Assembly (NCBI RefSeq): GCF_905221025.1
Contig: NZ_CAJNBL010000040.1
Coordinates: 1-64,000, forward strand
DNA length: 64,000 nucleotides
Source: Candidatus Nitrotoga fabula
Lineage (GTDB): Bacteria > Pseudomonadota > Gammaproteobacteria > Burkholderiales > Gallionellaceae
Direction of reading: 5' to 3'
Part shown: in pieces, positions 7,980 to 17,962 of the stretch
How the letters are laid out: every line of letters begins with the position of its first letter
How positions within the stretch are numbered: position 1 is the stretch's first letter
Made by a program: the position numbers and the translations under genes
The notes under the pieces: generated by a model
Seen by the model: only the letters and a program-made list of their open reading frames with translations
Database searches by the model: none
Told to the model about the DNA's origin: nothing

Positions 7980-8656
7980 GACAGATGAACTCCCTTTTTT
8001 CTCAAAACCTCCGCGAGAGCATGGGCGGCACGCGAGCAGTGGGTTTTGACGCTACCTTCGGTGCAGCCCATGATTGCAGCAGTTTGAGCAGTATCCATAT
8101 CTTCCCAGTAACGCAACAGAAAGGCCTCGCGTTGACGTGGCGGGAGGTTGCTTAGTGCATTTTCTATCAGGGCAATCACTTGTGATTGTTCATAAGATGC
8201 ATCAGGAGCCAACCCTTGAGTTTTGTTGTTTTCATCCTGCAAGGTGTCCAGTGGTTCGTATTCGTTTTCCTCGTGCTGCGGGACCAGCGAGGAGAGTAGA
8301 GATACCCACCGGGAGCGAACTTTTTGCCTGCGGCAGTGGTCGCGAATCGTGTTCTGTAGAATACGCTGAAACAGCATGGGCAATTCATTTGCGGGCTTGG
8401 AACCATATTTTTCTGCAAGCTTGAGCATAGAGTCCTGTGTGATGTCCAGCGCCACTTGTTCATCGCGCATAGCAAATAAGGCCTGCTTGAAAGCGCGGCG
8501 TTCTACCCCGGCGAGAAAATCAGATAGTTCTTTGTGATTGGCCAGTTTTAAATGCTCCCCTGCTGGGCAATCGATGCGCCGTTGCCATATTTTGAAGATC
8601 CTTATGTTTTTCCAAAACTCATTCAGGACGGGAAAGTTATCCCAGGTTATAACCAA
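7976..8656 (-). CDS. RNA polymerase sigma factor, ECF-like
   Basis: It is a sigma-70 family protein. Region 2 spans roughly ELSDFLAGVERRAFKQALFA to AEKYGSKP, with QNTIRDHCRRQKVR after it. Region 4 is near the C-terminus, with LPPRQREAFLLRYWEDMDTAQTA and a helix-turn-helix GCTEGSVKTHCSRAAHAL. It would direct transcription of a small regulon, probably including its own operon. The start is uncertain. The frame opens at a TTG at 8656, but family members begin near ELSDF, and AGGGGAG lies 9 bp before an in-frame CTG at 8545. The first 37 residues are therefore doubtful. It is followed by the DUF3619 and DUF3106 genes and is divergent from ilvB. Confidence 0.85.
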   Translation of the reverse strand: MVITWDNFPVLNEFWKNIRIFKIWQRRIDCPAGEHLKLANHKELSDFLAGVERRAFKQALFAMRDEQVALDITQDSMLKLAEKYGSKPANELPMLFQRILQNTIRDHCRRQKVRSRWVSLLSSLVPQHEENEYEPLDTLQDENNKTQGLAPDASYEQSQVIALIENALSNLPPRQREAFLLRYWEDMDTAQTAAIMGCTEGSVKTHCSRAAHALAEVLRKKGVHLS

Positions 8657-8769
8657 AGCAGTTTGGCAATCAGATCAGGATTATGAGCGATTGTTCAGTT
8701 AATGAAGTCCAATGCTAACAAATTTCTGGGTCAATCGAGAGAAAATTGCGAATCCAGTTCCGGCGGGGG

Positions 8770-8798
8770 TTGACCAAAACGCATATAGCCTTTATCTT
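8770..8798 (+). promoter_or_regulatory. Predicted sigma-70 promoter of ilvBHC
   Basis: TTGACC (8770-8775), a 17-bp spacer and TATCTT (8793-8798) lie 40 bp before the ilvB ATG. Spacing and -35 fit well and the -10 is fair. I see no leader peptide rich in Ile, Leu or Val in the short stretch to ilvB, so classical attenuation is unlikely from this promoter. Confidence 0.5.
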
Positions 8799-8837
8799 GC
8801 ATGGCTATTTAATTATTGTTTGCTAAGGTAGTTTGAC

Positions 8838-10544
8838 ATGGAATTGACAGGCGCGGAGATAACTATCAGGTGTTTGCAGGAAGAGGGCGCCCAGTACGTA
8901 TTCGGGTATCCGGGCGGTGCAGTCTTGCATATATATGATGCGCTGTTCAACCAAGACCAGGTTAAACATGTGCTGGTTCGACATGAGCAAGCAGCAGTAC
9001 ATGCTGCTGACGGGTATGCACGTTCCACGGATAAAGTTGGGGTTGCGCTGGTCACTTCTGGACCTGGTGTGACTAACGCGGTAACCGGTATCGCCACTGC
9101 TTATATGGACTCTATTCCCATGGTGATTATAAGTGGTCAGGTACCCACGTATGCCATTGGTGAAGACGCTTTCCAGGAGGTGGATACCGTTGGTATAACC
9201 CGTCCTTGCGTAAAGCATAATTTTCTGGTTAAAGATGTTAATGAAATCGCCAGCACAATCAAGAAGGCATTTTATTTGGCCAAAAGTGGGCGTCCCGGGC
9301 CGGTGCTGGTGGATATTCCCAAAGATATCTCTAACCAAAAAACAGGATTCAGCTATCCTTCATCTGTGAGTATCCGCTCTTATCATCCGCCGCAGCATAA
9401 TGATGCCGGACAGATCAAGAGTGCGGTGCAGTTGTTGCTTGAAGCCAGGCGACCAATGATTTATAGCGGTGGCGGGGTTATTCTGGCAGACGCATCCAGG
9501 CAATTGACCGAGCTGGTGCATTTGCTTGGTTTCCCTTGTACCAATACCCTGATGGGTCTGGGGGGATTCCCGGCTACTGATAGTCAATTCGTCGGGATGC
9601 TCGGCATGCATGGCACGTATGAGGCTAATATGGGGATGCAATATTGTGACGTGTTACTGGCTGTCGGTGCACGTTTTGACGATCGCGTAGTTGGAAATGT
9701 CAAGCATTTCAACCAGGAAAAAAGAAAGATCATACATATTGATATCGATCCTTCCTCGATTTCCAAGCGTGTTAAGGTGGATATACCCATTGTTGGCGAT
9801 GTAGCCAAGGTGTTGGATAGCATGCTGGCCGAATTGCGCAGCAGAAAGGAAATTCTCGATAAACAGGCGATTGCTCCGTGGTGGGCCCAGATTCAGGAAT
9901 GGCGCGGCAAAAATTGTTTATTCTATAAAAAATCCAATGAGATCATCAAGCCACAGTCAGTCATTGAAAAGCTGTATGAAGTTACCCGGGGTGATGCCTT
10001 CATTACTTCCGATGTGGGCCAGCATCAAATGTGGGCTGCCCAGTATTACAAATTTGATAAACCGCGTCGCTGGATCAATTCTGGGGGTCTGGGTACCATG
10101 GGTTTCGGTTTGCCGGCAGCAATGGGGGTACAGCTTGCCAATCCGGATGCTGCGGTTGCTTGTGTCACCGGCGAAGGGAGTATTCAAATGTGCATTCAGG
10201 AACTTTCCACGTGCAAGCAGTTTCATTTGCCACTTAAAATAATCATGCTCAACAATCGTTATTTGGGAATGGTGCGTCAGTGGCAGCAGTTTTTCCACGG
10301 AAATCGCTACGCTGAATCCTATATGGATGCACTGCCTGATTTTATCAAACTGGCAGAAGCTTACGGCCATGTTGGCATACGTGTCGAGCATCCGTCGGAT
10401 GTGGAGCCTGCGCTGAAGGAGGCGTTTGGGCTTAAAAGACAACTGGTGTTCATGGATTTTATAACAGATCCGACAGAAAACGTGTTTCCAATGGTGCAGG
10501 GTGGCAAAGGACTGTCTGAGGTGATTCTGGCGGAGGATCTGTAA
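8838..10544 (+). CDS. ilvB: Acetolactate synthase, large (catalytic) subunit
   Basis: A TPP- and FAD-dependent enzyme that condenses pyruvate with pyruvate or 2-oxobutyrate, the first common step of valine, leucine and isoleucine synthesis. It has 568 residues. The catalytic glutamate is in LVRHEQAAVHAADGYAR near residue 50. The central FAD-type domain follows, and the TPP/magnesium motif is near 440-470 (CVTGEGSIQMCIQEL then MLNNRYLGMVRQW). The last A of its stop codon is the first base of the ilvH ATG (TAATG), so the subunits are coupled. Confidence 0.96.
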   Translation: MELTGAEITIRCLQEEGAQYVFGYPGGAVLHIYDALFNQDQVKHVLVRHEQAAVHAADGYARSTDKVGVALVTSGPGVTNAVTGIATAYMDSIPMVIISGQVPTYAIGEDAFQEVDTVGITRPCVKHNFLVKDVNEIASTIKKAFYLAKSGRPGPVLVDIPKDISNQKTGFSYPSSVSIRSYHPPQHNDAGQIKSAVQLLLEARRPMIYSGGGVILADASRQLTELVHLLGFPCTNTLMGLGGFPATDSQFVGMLGMHGTYEANMGMQYCDVLLAVGARFDDRVVGNVKHFNQEKRKIIHIDIDPSSISKRVKVDIPIVGDVAKVLDSMLAELRSRKEILDKQAIAPWWAQIQEWRGKNCLFYKKSNEIIKPQSVIEKLYEVTRGDAFITSDVGQHQMWAAQYYKFDKPRRWINSGGLGTMGFGLPAAMGVQLANPDAAVACVTGEGSIQMCIQELSTCKQFHLPLKIIMLNNRYLGMVRQWQQFFHGNRYAESYMDALPDFIKLAEAYGHVGIRVEHPSDVEPALKEAFGLKRQLVFMDFITDPTENVFPMVQGGKGLSEVILAEDL

Positions 10545-11035
10545 TGCGGCATATCATTTCTCTCCTGATGGAAAATGAGGCGGGTGCACTATCCCGTGTT
10601 TCCGGACTGTTTTCAGCGCGTGGCTATAATATAGAGTCATTAACGGTGGCCCCGACTGAAGACGCTACCATGTCGCGCATGACTATCGTAACCAGTGGCT
10701 CCGATGAAGTGATCGAGCAGATTTACAAGCAGCTTAATAAGCTGATTGAAGTATTTGCGGTTATGGATTTAAGCGAAGGAGAGCACCTCGAGCGAGAATT
10801 AATGCTGGTAAAAGTTCGGGCAGTTGGAGCGGCTCGTGAAGAAATGAAACGCATGGCGGATATTTTTCGCGGAAGCATTATCGATGTGACGGATAAAACC
10901 TATACCATTCAATTGACCGGTACGGGCAACAAGCTCGACAGTTTCTTGCAGGCCATCGACCGTAGTTTGATCTTGGAAACTGTGCGCACCGGTGCATCCG
11001 GTATCGGGCGTGGGGATCGTATATTAAAACTTTAA
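10544..11035 (+). CDS. ilvH: Acetolactate synthase, small (regulatory) subunit
   Basis: The regulatory partner of IlvB, giving valine feedback inhibition. It has 163 residues. An ACT domain sits at 1-75 with the conserved HIISLLMENEAGALSRVSGL start and ARGYNIESLTVAPTED. A C-terminal ALS_ss domain follows (RELMLVKVRA, then FRGSIIDVTDKTYTIQLTG). It is coupled to ilvB by a one-base overlap and is 34 bp ahead of ilvC. Confidence 0.96.
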   Translation: MRHIISLLMENEAGALSRVSGLFSARGYNIESLTVAPTEDATMSRMTIVTSGSDEVIEQIYKQLNKLIEVFAVMDLSEGEHLERELMLVKVRAVGAAREEMKRMADIFRGSIIDVTDKTYTIQLTGTGNKLDSFLQAIDRSLILETVRTGASGIGRGDRILKL

Positions 11036-11051
11036 TTCTTAAATACTATGA

Positions 11052-12086
<1,035 letters not shown>

Positions 12087-12093
12087 GAACAGG

Positions 12094-12158
12094 CGGGTCG
12101 GGATCGAGAGTGCTAGCAGTTCTGTCCTGCATCTTTCAATCCCGACCCGTCGTTTTTT
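12094..12158 (+). terminator. Intrinsic terminator of the ilvBHC operon
   Basis: CGGGTCGGGAT (12094-12104) pairs perfectly with ATCCCGACCCG (12139-12149). The T-run TTTTTT follows at 12153-12158. The 34-base loop is long, but the G+C-rich 11-bp stem just 8 bp after the ilvC stop makes the call firm. Confidence 0.85.
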
Positions 12159-12206
12159 GTTGATTACTGCTTTTCCTGCAAATTTTACCTGCTTTACCAC
12201 TTCCTG

Positions 12207-12857
12207 ATGTCAAATTATCCGCATCCAATTATCGCCCGTGAAGGTTGGCCATTTGTGGTCACGACCGTGCTTGTTGCCAGTTTTGTATCCTATATTGATG
12301 GAGGAGTGTGGTCGATATTTTTTTGGCTGTTGGCGCTCTTCGTGTTGCAGTTTTTTCGCGATCCGCCGCGTGAAATTCCAAAGGATGACGATGCAGTGCT
12401 ATCTCCTGCAGATGGCCGTATTGTGGCTGTGGGGCGTACCCAGGATCCGTATGTGCAACGTGATGCCATCAAGATCAGCGTGTTCATGAATGTATTCAAT
12501 GTGCATTCTAATCGTGCACCAGTCGATGGCCTGGTGAAAAAAATATGGTATTTCCAGGGGAAATTTGTTAATGCTGATCTGGACAAGGCATCTCTGGAAA
12601 ATGAGCGAAATGCAATATGGATTACAAGAGCGGACGGACAAGATATAACCAGTGTCCAGGTGGCGGGCCTGATTGCCCGTCGTATCCTTTGTTATGTGCA
12701 TGAAGGGGAGGTGATGAAGCGTGGACAGAGGTACGGATTTATACGTTTCGGGTCCCGCGTGGATATATACTTGCCGCTTACCGCTGACGTAAAAGTTGCC
12801 ATTGGTGATAAAGTGCAGGCGACAGCCACGATATTGGCCGTTCTGGCAAAATCCTGA
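12207..12857 (+). CDS. psd: Phosphatidylserine decarboxylase proenzyme (short form)
   Basis: It decarboxylates phosphatidylserine to phosphatidylethanolamine at the inner membrane. It has 216 residues, the short PSD-A type. One or two hydrophobic spans lie near residues 15-50. The body includes the [16 protein letters not shown] segment near 93-108, which holds a conserved histidine. The C-terminal FGSR (near 182) supplies the Gly-Ser at which the proenzyme cleaves itself to form the pyruvoyl group. It is followed 25 bp later by pssA, which makes its substrate. Confidence 0.93.
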   Translation: MSNYPHPIIAREGWPFVVTTVLVASFVSYIDGGVWSIFFWLLALFVLQFFRDPPREIPKDDDAVLSPADGRIVAVGRTQDPYVQRDAIKISVFMNVFNVHSNRAPVDGLVKKIWYFQGKFVNADLDKASLENERNAIWITRADGQDITSVQVAGLIARRILCYVHEGEVMKRGQRYGFIRFGSRVDIYLPLTADVKVAIGDKVQATATILAVLAKS

Positions 12858-12882
12858 AGGCAGACAGGGTGAAAATCCAGTT

Positions 12883-13644
12883 ATGACAGAAATGGGTGAC
12901 CGCAAACCGATGGATTTACGCAGGCGCAGTATCTATCTGCTACCAAATTTGCTTACTACAGCTGCGTTATTTGCGGGTTTTTACGCTATTGTGCAGGCAA
13001 TGAACAGTAAATTCGAGTTTGCAGCTGTTGCTATATTTATCGCCATGGTGCTCGATGGTCTGGACGGTAGGGTGGCCAGGCTGACACGCACTCAAAGCGA
13101 ATTTGGTGCCGAATATGACAGTCTGTCTGACATGGTATCTTTCGGGGTTGCCCCTTCCCTGTTGATGTATGAATGGGCGTTTAAAGATTTGGGGAAGCTG
13201 GGCTGGTTTGCAGCTTTTATTTATTGCGCAGGAACCGCGCTACGTCTGGCACGGTTCAATGCGAATATTGAGATTGTAGACAAGCGTTTTTTTCAGGGGT
13301 TGCCCAGCCCCGCTGCTGCAGCGGTTATCGCAGGGTTTGTCTGGGTGATGTTGGACAATCATTTTAGCGGTCAGGATGCCCGCTGGTATGCGGTTAGCCT
13401 TACTGTATTTGCAGGTGTGAGCATGGTAAGTAATCTACGTTACTATAGTTTCAAAAATATTAATATGCGCAAGAGTGTGCCGTTTATCGTGATTATTTTG
13501 GTGGCATTGTTTTTTATACTTATTTCAAGCTATCCGCCTGGTGTATTATTTTTACTGTTTTTAATCTATGCCCTGTCCGGTTATGTCTTGTGGCTGCTTG
13601 GGTTTCGGAAGAAAACTACTAATAATCCAGATACTGTTAATTAG
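12883..13644 (+). CDS. pssA: CDP-diacylglycerol-serine O-phosphatidyltransferase
   Basis: It makes phosphatidylserine from CDP-diacylglycerol and serine in the membrane. It has 253 residues from the ATG at 12883. An in-frame codon at 12796 lies inside psd and would add a poor N-terminus, so the later start is used. The CDP-alcohol phosphotransferase motif is complete near residues 55-80 (DGLDGRVARLTRTQSEFGAE then YDSLSD; D-G-x2-A-R-x8-G-x3-D-x3-D type). About 8 membrane segments are predicted. The psd-pssA pair encodes the whole PE branch after CDP-DAG. Confidence 0.93.
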   Translation: MTEMGDRKPMDLRRRSIYLLPNLLTTAALFAGFYAIVQAMNSKFEFAAVAIFIAMVLDGLDGRVARLTRTQSEFGAEYDSLSDMVSFGVAPSLLMYEWAFKDLGKLGWFAAFIYCAGTALRLARFNANIEIVDKRFFQGLPSPAAAAVIAGFVWVMLDNHFSGQDARWYAVSLTVFAGVSMVSNLRYYSFKNINMRKSVPFIVIILVALFFILISSYPPGVLFLLFLIYALSGYVLWLLGFRKKTTNNPDTVN

Positions 13645-13779
13645 TCCATAATGTTGTGTAGAGAATGCATCAATATGTAGCTTTCCAGTTTACCGGAATT
13701 GGGATTTAGAAAGTGTCAGTGTTTCGTTGCGACTGAGGTGGGTCAATCATTGTTTGCTGTTGTTGCAGGAATACGGCGG

Positions 13780-13808
13780 TTGGGAATTTTGACCAAGTTT
13801 GGTAGAAT
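13780..13808 (+). promoter_or_regulatory. Predicted sigma-70 promoter of acpP
   Basis: TTGGGA (13780-13785), a 17-bp spacer and TAGAAT (13803-13808) lie 41 bp before the acpP ATG at 13850. A GGGAGAG ribosome-binding site (13839-13845) sits just before that ATG. Confidence 0.5.
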
Positions 13809-13849
13809 ATCAAAGATTTTTGAACCTTAACCACAGTAGGGAGAGTTGT

Positions 13850-14086
13850 ATGTCTAATATCGAACAACGCGTCAAGAAAATCGTTGCTGAACAACTCGGG
13901 GTAAACGAGGTAGAGGTAAAGAATGAGTCTTCGTTTGTTAATGATTTGGGTGCCGATTCGTTGGATACAGTTGAGTTGGTGATGGCGCTAGAGGAGGAGT
14001 TCGAGTGCGAGATCCCAGATGAAGACGCAGAAAAAATTACCACGGTGCAACAGGCCATAGATTACGTCAACAGTCATCAAGAGTAG
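13850..14086 (+). CDS. acpP: Acyl carrier protein
   Basis: It carries growing acyl chains in fatty acid synthesis on a phosphopantetheine arm. The mature 78 residues match the family exactly. The modified serine is in [20 protein letters not shown], near residue 37-39. The protein is strongly acidic. The frame runs upstream to 13799, but the ATG at 13850 has a strong ribosome-binding site and gives the normal length. It starts the acpP-fabF-pabC-mltG run. fabD and fabG, often upstream, are not next to it here. Confidence 0.97.
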   Translation: MSNIEQRVKKIVAEQLGVNEVEVKNESSFVNDLGADSLDTVELVMALEEEFECEIPDEDAEKITTVQQAIDYVNSHQE

Positions 14087-14129
14087 TTCATCTTTATTAT
14101 CGTTTTTCCCTCAAATAGCGGAGTACAGT

Positions 14130-15368
14130 TTGGCTAAGCGCAGAGTCGTTATCACTGGCTTGGGGATCATTTCACCAGTTGGTTCAGGAATCTCCGAGGC
14201 ATGGAAGAATATTGTCGAGGGGCAGTCGGGTATTACGCGCATCACCCGCTTTGATGCCAGTTTGTTTGCTTCAAAGATTGCCGGTGAAGTCAAAAAATTT
14301 GATGTGAGCGCATATTTGCCTGCCAAGGAAGCGCGACGTATGGATATTTTTATCCAATATGGCCTGGCGGCTAGCATAGATGCAATCAAAGATGCTGGAA
14401 TTGAGGTGACAGAGCAGAATGCCGAACGTATTGGGGTCAATATCGGTTCTGGTATTGGTGGGTTACCGATGATTGAAGATACGCATAATGATTATCTGGC
14501 TGGAGGGGCACGCAAAATTTCCCCTTTTTTTGTTCCAGGGACAATTATTAATATGATTTCTGGCAATCTTTCTATCATGTATGGTTTCAAAGGACCTAAT
14601 TTGTCAATGGTAACGGCTTGTTCAACGGCGACTCATTGCATAGGGGATTCTGCCAGGCTGATTGAATATGGGGATGCCGATATGATGATTTCAGGCGGTT
14701 CGGAGGCATGCATTTGTCCCCTTGCCTTGGGTGGATTTGCATCTGCTCGTGCACTTTCTACCCGTAATGATGATCCGGTTACCGCGAGTCGACCGTGGGA
14801 CCGGGAACGAGATGGCTTCGTACTGGGGGAGGGGGCTGGAATTCTGGTGCTGGAAGAGTATGAGCATGCAAAAGCACGAGGCGCCAGAATTTATGCCGAA
14901 CTGGTTGGTTATGGCATGAGCGCCGATGCCTATCATATGACTGCCCCGCGGGAGGATGGCGAGGGGGCCGCGCGTTCCATGAATAATGCCTTGCATAATG
15001 CCGGCCTTAACAAGGATCAGGTGGATTATATCAATGCCCATGGGACTTCTACCACACTCGGAGATGTGGCTGAGACTATGGCAATGAAGCGCTGTTTTGG
15101 CGACCACGCAAAGAAGGTAAAAGTCAGTTCCACGAAGTCCATGACCGGACATTTGCTTGGGGCAGCAGGAGGTGTGGAGGCCATTTTTTCCGCACTGAGC
15201 ATTTATCATCAGATTGCACCTCCAACAATTAATATTTTTGAACAGGATGGGGTCTGTGATATGGATTATGTGCCTAATATCGCGCGCAACATGACGATTG
15301 ATGTCGCCATGTCCAACTCGTTCGGATTTGGTGGAACCAATGCTACCCTAGTGTTTCACAGGGTTTAA
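14130..15368 (+). CDS. fabF: 3-oxoacyl-[acyl-carrier-protein] synthase II
   Basis: A condensing enzyme that elongates acyl-ACP with malonyl-ACP. It has 412 residues. The catalytic Cys-His-His set is complete: TACSTATHC near 163-171, NAHGTSTTLGD near 303-313, and KSMTGHLLGAAGG near 335-347. The start is a TTG at 14130 with CGGAG 7 bp upstream and a family-like MAKRRVVITG N-terminus. It lies 43 bp after acpP. Confidence 0.96.
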   Translation: MAKRRVVITGLGIISPVGSGISEAWKNIVEGQSGITRITRFDASLFASKIAGEVKKFDVSAYLPAKEARRMDIFIQYGLAASIDAIKDAGIEVTEQNAERIGVNIGSGIGGLPMIEDTHNDYLAGGARKISPFFVPGTIINMISGNLSIMYGFKGPNLSMVTACSTATHCIGDSARLIEYGDADMMISGGSEACICPLALGGFASARALSTRNDDPVTASRPWDRERDGFVLGEGAGILVLEEYEHAKARGARIYAELVGYGMSADAYHMTAPREDGEGAARSMNNALHNAGLNKDQVDYINAHGTSTTLGDVAETMAMKRCFGDHAKKVKVSSTKSMTGHLLGAAGGVEAIFSALSIYHQIAPPTINIFEQDGVCDMDYVPNIARNMTIDVAMSNSFGFGGTNATLVFHRV

Positions 15369-15373
15369 ATCGC

Positions 15374-16207
15374 TTGCATGCCTTAAGCAGCCATACTCTG
15401 ATCAACGGTGTGTCAAGTGACCAAGTAAGCGTACAGGATCGGGGTCTGTTATATGGAGATGGCGTCTTTCGAACATTACGATTGCAGGATGGCTGTCTTC
15501 AACATTGGGATCGCCATTACCGCAAGTTGCAGCAGGATTGCTCTAAGTTGCATATTCAATGCCCGGAACAGAAACTGCTATATGAAGAGCTTCTGACACT
15601 GACAAAAAGAGGGCCCAATGGGATTGCCAAAATAATAATCACACGTGGTCAACAAACGGCACATGGCTATAGACCGGTTCAAAATCTGTCACCGACCCGC
15701 ATTCTCAAAATGGTTCCGTTATTTTCCTATCCTGGCAGATATGCTTCCCAAGGTATCAAGGCTAGGATATGTAATTTGCGCTTATCCCATCAACCGTATC
15801 TTGCGGGTATTAAGCATTTAAATCGTCTTGAAAATGTCCTGGCCGCGGCGGAATGCGATGATCCTGATATTGCAGAAGGTGTGCTGCTGGATGTTTATGG
15901 CAATGTGATTGAAGGTCTGCGCAGCAATCTGTTCATGGTAAGGGATGGAGAATTGGTTACCCCCGCTCTGTGTAACTGTGGTGTAGCCGGTATCCAGCGT
16001 GAACGGGTGATGGAGTGGGCAGACACATATAATGTTTCTTGTCGGGTCAGGCAATTGGATCTTGCAGAATTGCTGGCAGCAGACGAAATATTCCTGGTGA
16101 ATAGTGTATTTGGATTGTGGCCAGTGCATGAATTGTCTGGCAGGCGCTGGAATGATCACCCGATATCCATGCAAGTGCAGGGTTGGGTAAATCATGCGCA
16201 AGATTAA
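15374..16207 (+). CDS. pabC: Aminodeoxychorismate lyase
   Basis: A PLP enzyme of fold type IV that splits aminodeoxychorismate into p-aminobenzoate and pyruvate for folate. It has 277 residues. The N-terminal VQDRGLLYGDGVFRTLR is near 24-40. The PLP lysine is in LAGIKHLNRLENVLAA near 143, and the cofactor-binding EGLRSNLFMV segment near 178. The TTG at 15374, 5 bp after the fabF stop, is the likely start. The end overlaps mltG by 14 bp, as in many proteobacterial fabF-pabC-mltG clusters. Confidence 0.9.
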   Translation: MHALSSHTLINGVSSDQVSVQDRGLLYGDGVFRTLRLQDGCLQHWDRHYRKLQQDCSKLHIQCPEQKLLYEELLTLTKRGPNGIAKIIITRGQQTAHGYRPVQNLSPTRILKMVPLFSYPGRYASQGIKARICNLRLSHQPYLAGIKHLNRLENVLAAAECDDPDIAEGVLLDVYGNVIEGLRSNLFMVRDGELVTPALCNCGVAGIQRERVMEWADTYNVSCRVRQLDLAELLAADEIFLVNSVFGLWPVHELSGRRWNDHPISMQVQGWVNHAQD

Positions 16208-17180
16208 GCGTTTTCTGCTTTTTCTGGTATTTTTTGTTGCCGTACTGGCTGGCGGCATCGGTTATTATGTTTTTCGCCCACTAACCTTTATATCGCTGCC
16301 TCTTGAATTCTCACTTGAACATGGCAGCGGTTTGAGATCGGTAGCGCATCAGATGCACCAAGCTGGAGTTTTGCCTAATGAATGGGGGTTTATTTGGCTG
16401 GCTCGATTTTTAGGAAAATCTGCACAAATCAAAGCAGGTAACTATCAGCTGGAAAATGCTGTTACGATGTTCGATCTGTTATCAATCGTAACGAAAGGGC
16501 AGGCCACTCAGAGTGAATTCAGGATAATAGAAGGCTGGACATTTGCGCAGTTCCGCAAGGCACTGGATTCCAATCCGGCAATTCGGCATGATAGTGCCAA
16601 TCTATCCGAAGTAGAGATTTTGCGTCGGATTGGGGCAACAGCAACATTTGCTGAAGGCCAGTTTTTCCCCGATACCTATTATTTCGCAAAGGGCTCCAGC
16701 GATCTTGCTTTGCTGAGGCGTGCCTATCAGACTATGCATAAACATTTGCAGGAAAGCTGGAAGGAGCGTATGCCAGAACTGCCTTTGGGATCCGTGGATG
16801 AGGCTTTGATACTGGCTTCAATCGTCGAGAAGGAAACCGGGAAAGCAAGCGAGAGAGGCATGATAGCTGCCGTGTTTGTTAACCGGTTGCGTAAGGGAAT
16901 GTTGCTGCAAACCGATCCAAGCGTAATTTATGGGCTGGGACAGGATTTTGACGGCAACTTACGCAAACGTGATTTAAATACTGATACTCCCTATAACACT
17001 TACACTCGCACGGGTTTGCCCCCAACGCCGATTTCACTGCCGGGACTGTCTTCAATTCAGGCTGTCCTGCATCCGACCTCGACTGAGGCCTTGTATTTTG
17101 TTGCACGTGGAGACGGGAGTTCACAATTTTCCAATACCCTGAATGAGCATATCAATGCAGTAAATCGTTATCAAAAATAG
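16194..17180 (+). CDS. mltG: Endolytic murein transglycosylase MltG (YceG)
   Basis: A membrane-anchored lytic transglycosylase that cleaves nascent glycan strands and so terminates them. It has 328 residues: one N-terminal membrane span near 5-22, a LysM-like region, then the YceG catalytic domain with EGWTFAQFRKAL near 105 and the catalytic glutamate in ILASIVEKETGKASER near 205-220. Conserved QTDPSVIYGLG and YNTYTRTGLPPTPI follow. The usual next genes, tmk and holB, are missing; ccmA follows after a 167-bp gap. Confidence 0.94.
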   Translation: MRKIKRFLLFLVFFVAVLAGGIGYYVFRPLTFISLPLEFSLEHGSGLRSVAHQMHQAGVLPNEWGFIWLARFLGKSAQIKAGNYQLENAVTMFDLLSIVTKGQATQSEFRIIEGWTFAQFRKALDSNPAIRHDSANLSEVEILRRIGATATFAEGQFFPDTYYFAKGSSDLALLRRAYQTMHKHLQESWKERMPELPLGSVDEALILASIVEKETGKASERGMIAAVFVNRLRKGMLLQTDPSVIYGLGQDFDGNLRKRDLNTDTPYNTYTRTGLPPTPISLPGLSSIQAVLHPTSTEALYFVARGDGSSQFSNTLNEHINAVNRYQK

Positions 17181-17347
17181 GTTATGCGACCAGAGTCATT
17201 TCACGTCAAACGCTTTGAGTGAGTTTGATGTACATGGTACGCTTCAGCCAACGCCGTTGGCAGCCAGAACACTTTTTTGATCAGCACGCAATCGTGCAAT
17301 CGTATACAATCCTCCGTTATTCATAGTTGACGAAAACTGGTTACGTA

Positions 17348-17962
17348 ATGCTGGAAATTAGCAATCTTGCTTGTAATCGTGGAGACCATCTGCTATTTTC
17401 AGATCTGAATTTTTCCATTTCGGCAGGTCAGCTATTGCAGGTTCAGGGTGCAAACGGAAGTGGTAAGACCAGTCTGCTACGTACTTTATGTGGTTTGGTT
17501 ATCCCCGCCATGGGAGAAATCAAGTGGCGTGGACAGGATATCCATGAACTGGACGAAAAATTTTATGCCGAGATGATTTATCTTGGCCATTCTAATGCTA
17601 TTAAGGACGAATTGAATGCCGTGGAGAATTTGCGGATCAGCGCAGGTTTGGCAGGCTGCAAGCTGGATGACAAGCAGATCATTGCGGCGTTGCGCCGCAT
17701 GGGGTTGCGCGGCCGGGAAATGTTACCGGTCAGGGTGCTTTCACAGGGGCAATGCAGGCGTGTAGCCCTGGCGCGGTTGCTGCTCATCAATGTTTCTCTG
17801 TGGATATTGGATGAACCACTCACAGCTTTGGATGTGAGCGCTGTTGGGTTGATGCAGGAATTGATTGGCGAGCATTTGGCGAATAAAGGTATGGTGATTT
17901 ACACTACCCATCAGCCGCTGGAAGTAGCGGGGGTTGAAACGCAGCGGCTTGCACTGTCATGA
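17348..17962 (+). CDS. ccmA: Heme exporter ATP-binding protein CcmA
   Basis: The ABC ATPase of the CcmABCD complex, which releases holo-CcmE after heme loading in cytochrome c maturation System I. It has 204 residues from the ATG at 17348; upstream codons at 17327 would add seven unlikely residues. Walker A is GANGSGKTSLLR near 36-47. The signature is LSQGQCRRVALARLL near 132-146, and Walker B LWILDEPLTALD follows. The stop overlaps the ccmB ATG by 4 bp. Confidence 0.95.
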   Translation: MLEISNLACNRGDHLLFSDLNFSISAGQLLQVQGANGSGKTSLLRTLCGLVIPAMGEIKWRGQDIHELDEKFYAEMIYLGHSNAIKDELNAVENLRISAGLAGCKLDDKQIIAALRRMGLRGREMLPVRVLSQGQCRRVALARLLLINVSLWILDEPLTALDVSAVGLMQELIGEHLANKGMVIYTTHQPLEVAGVETQRLALS

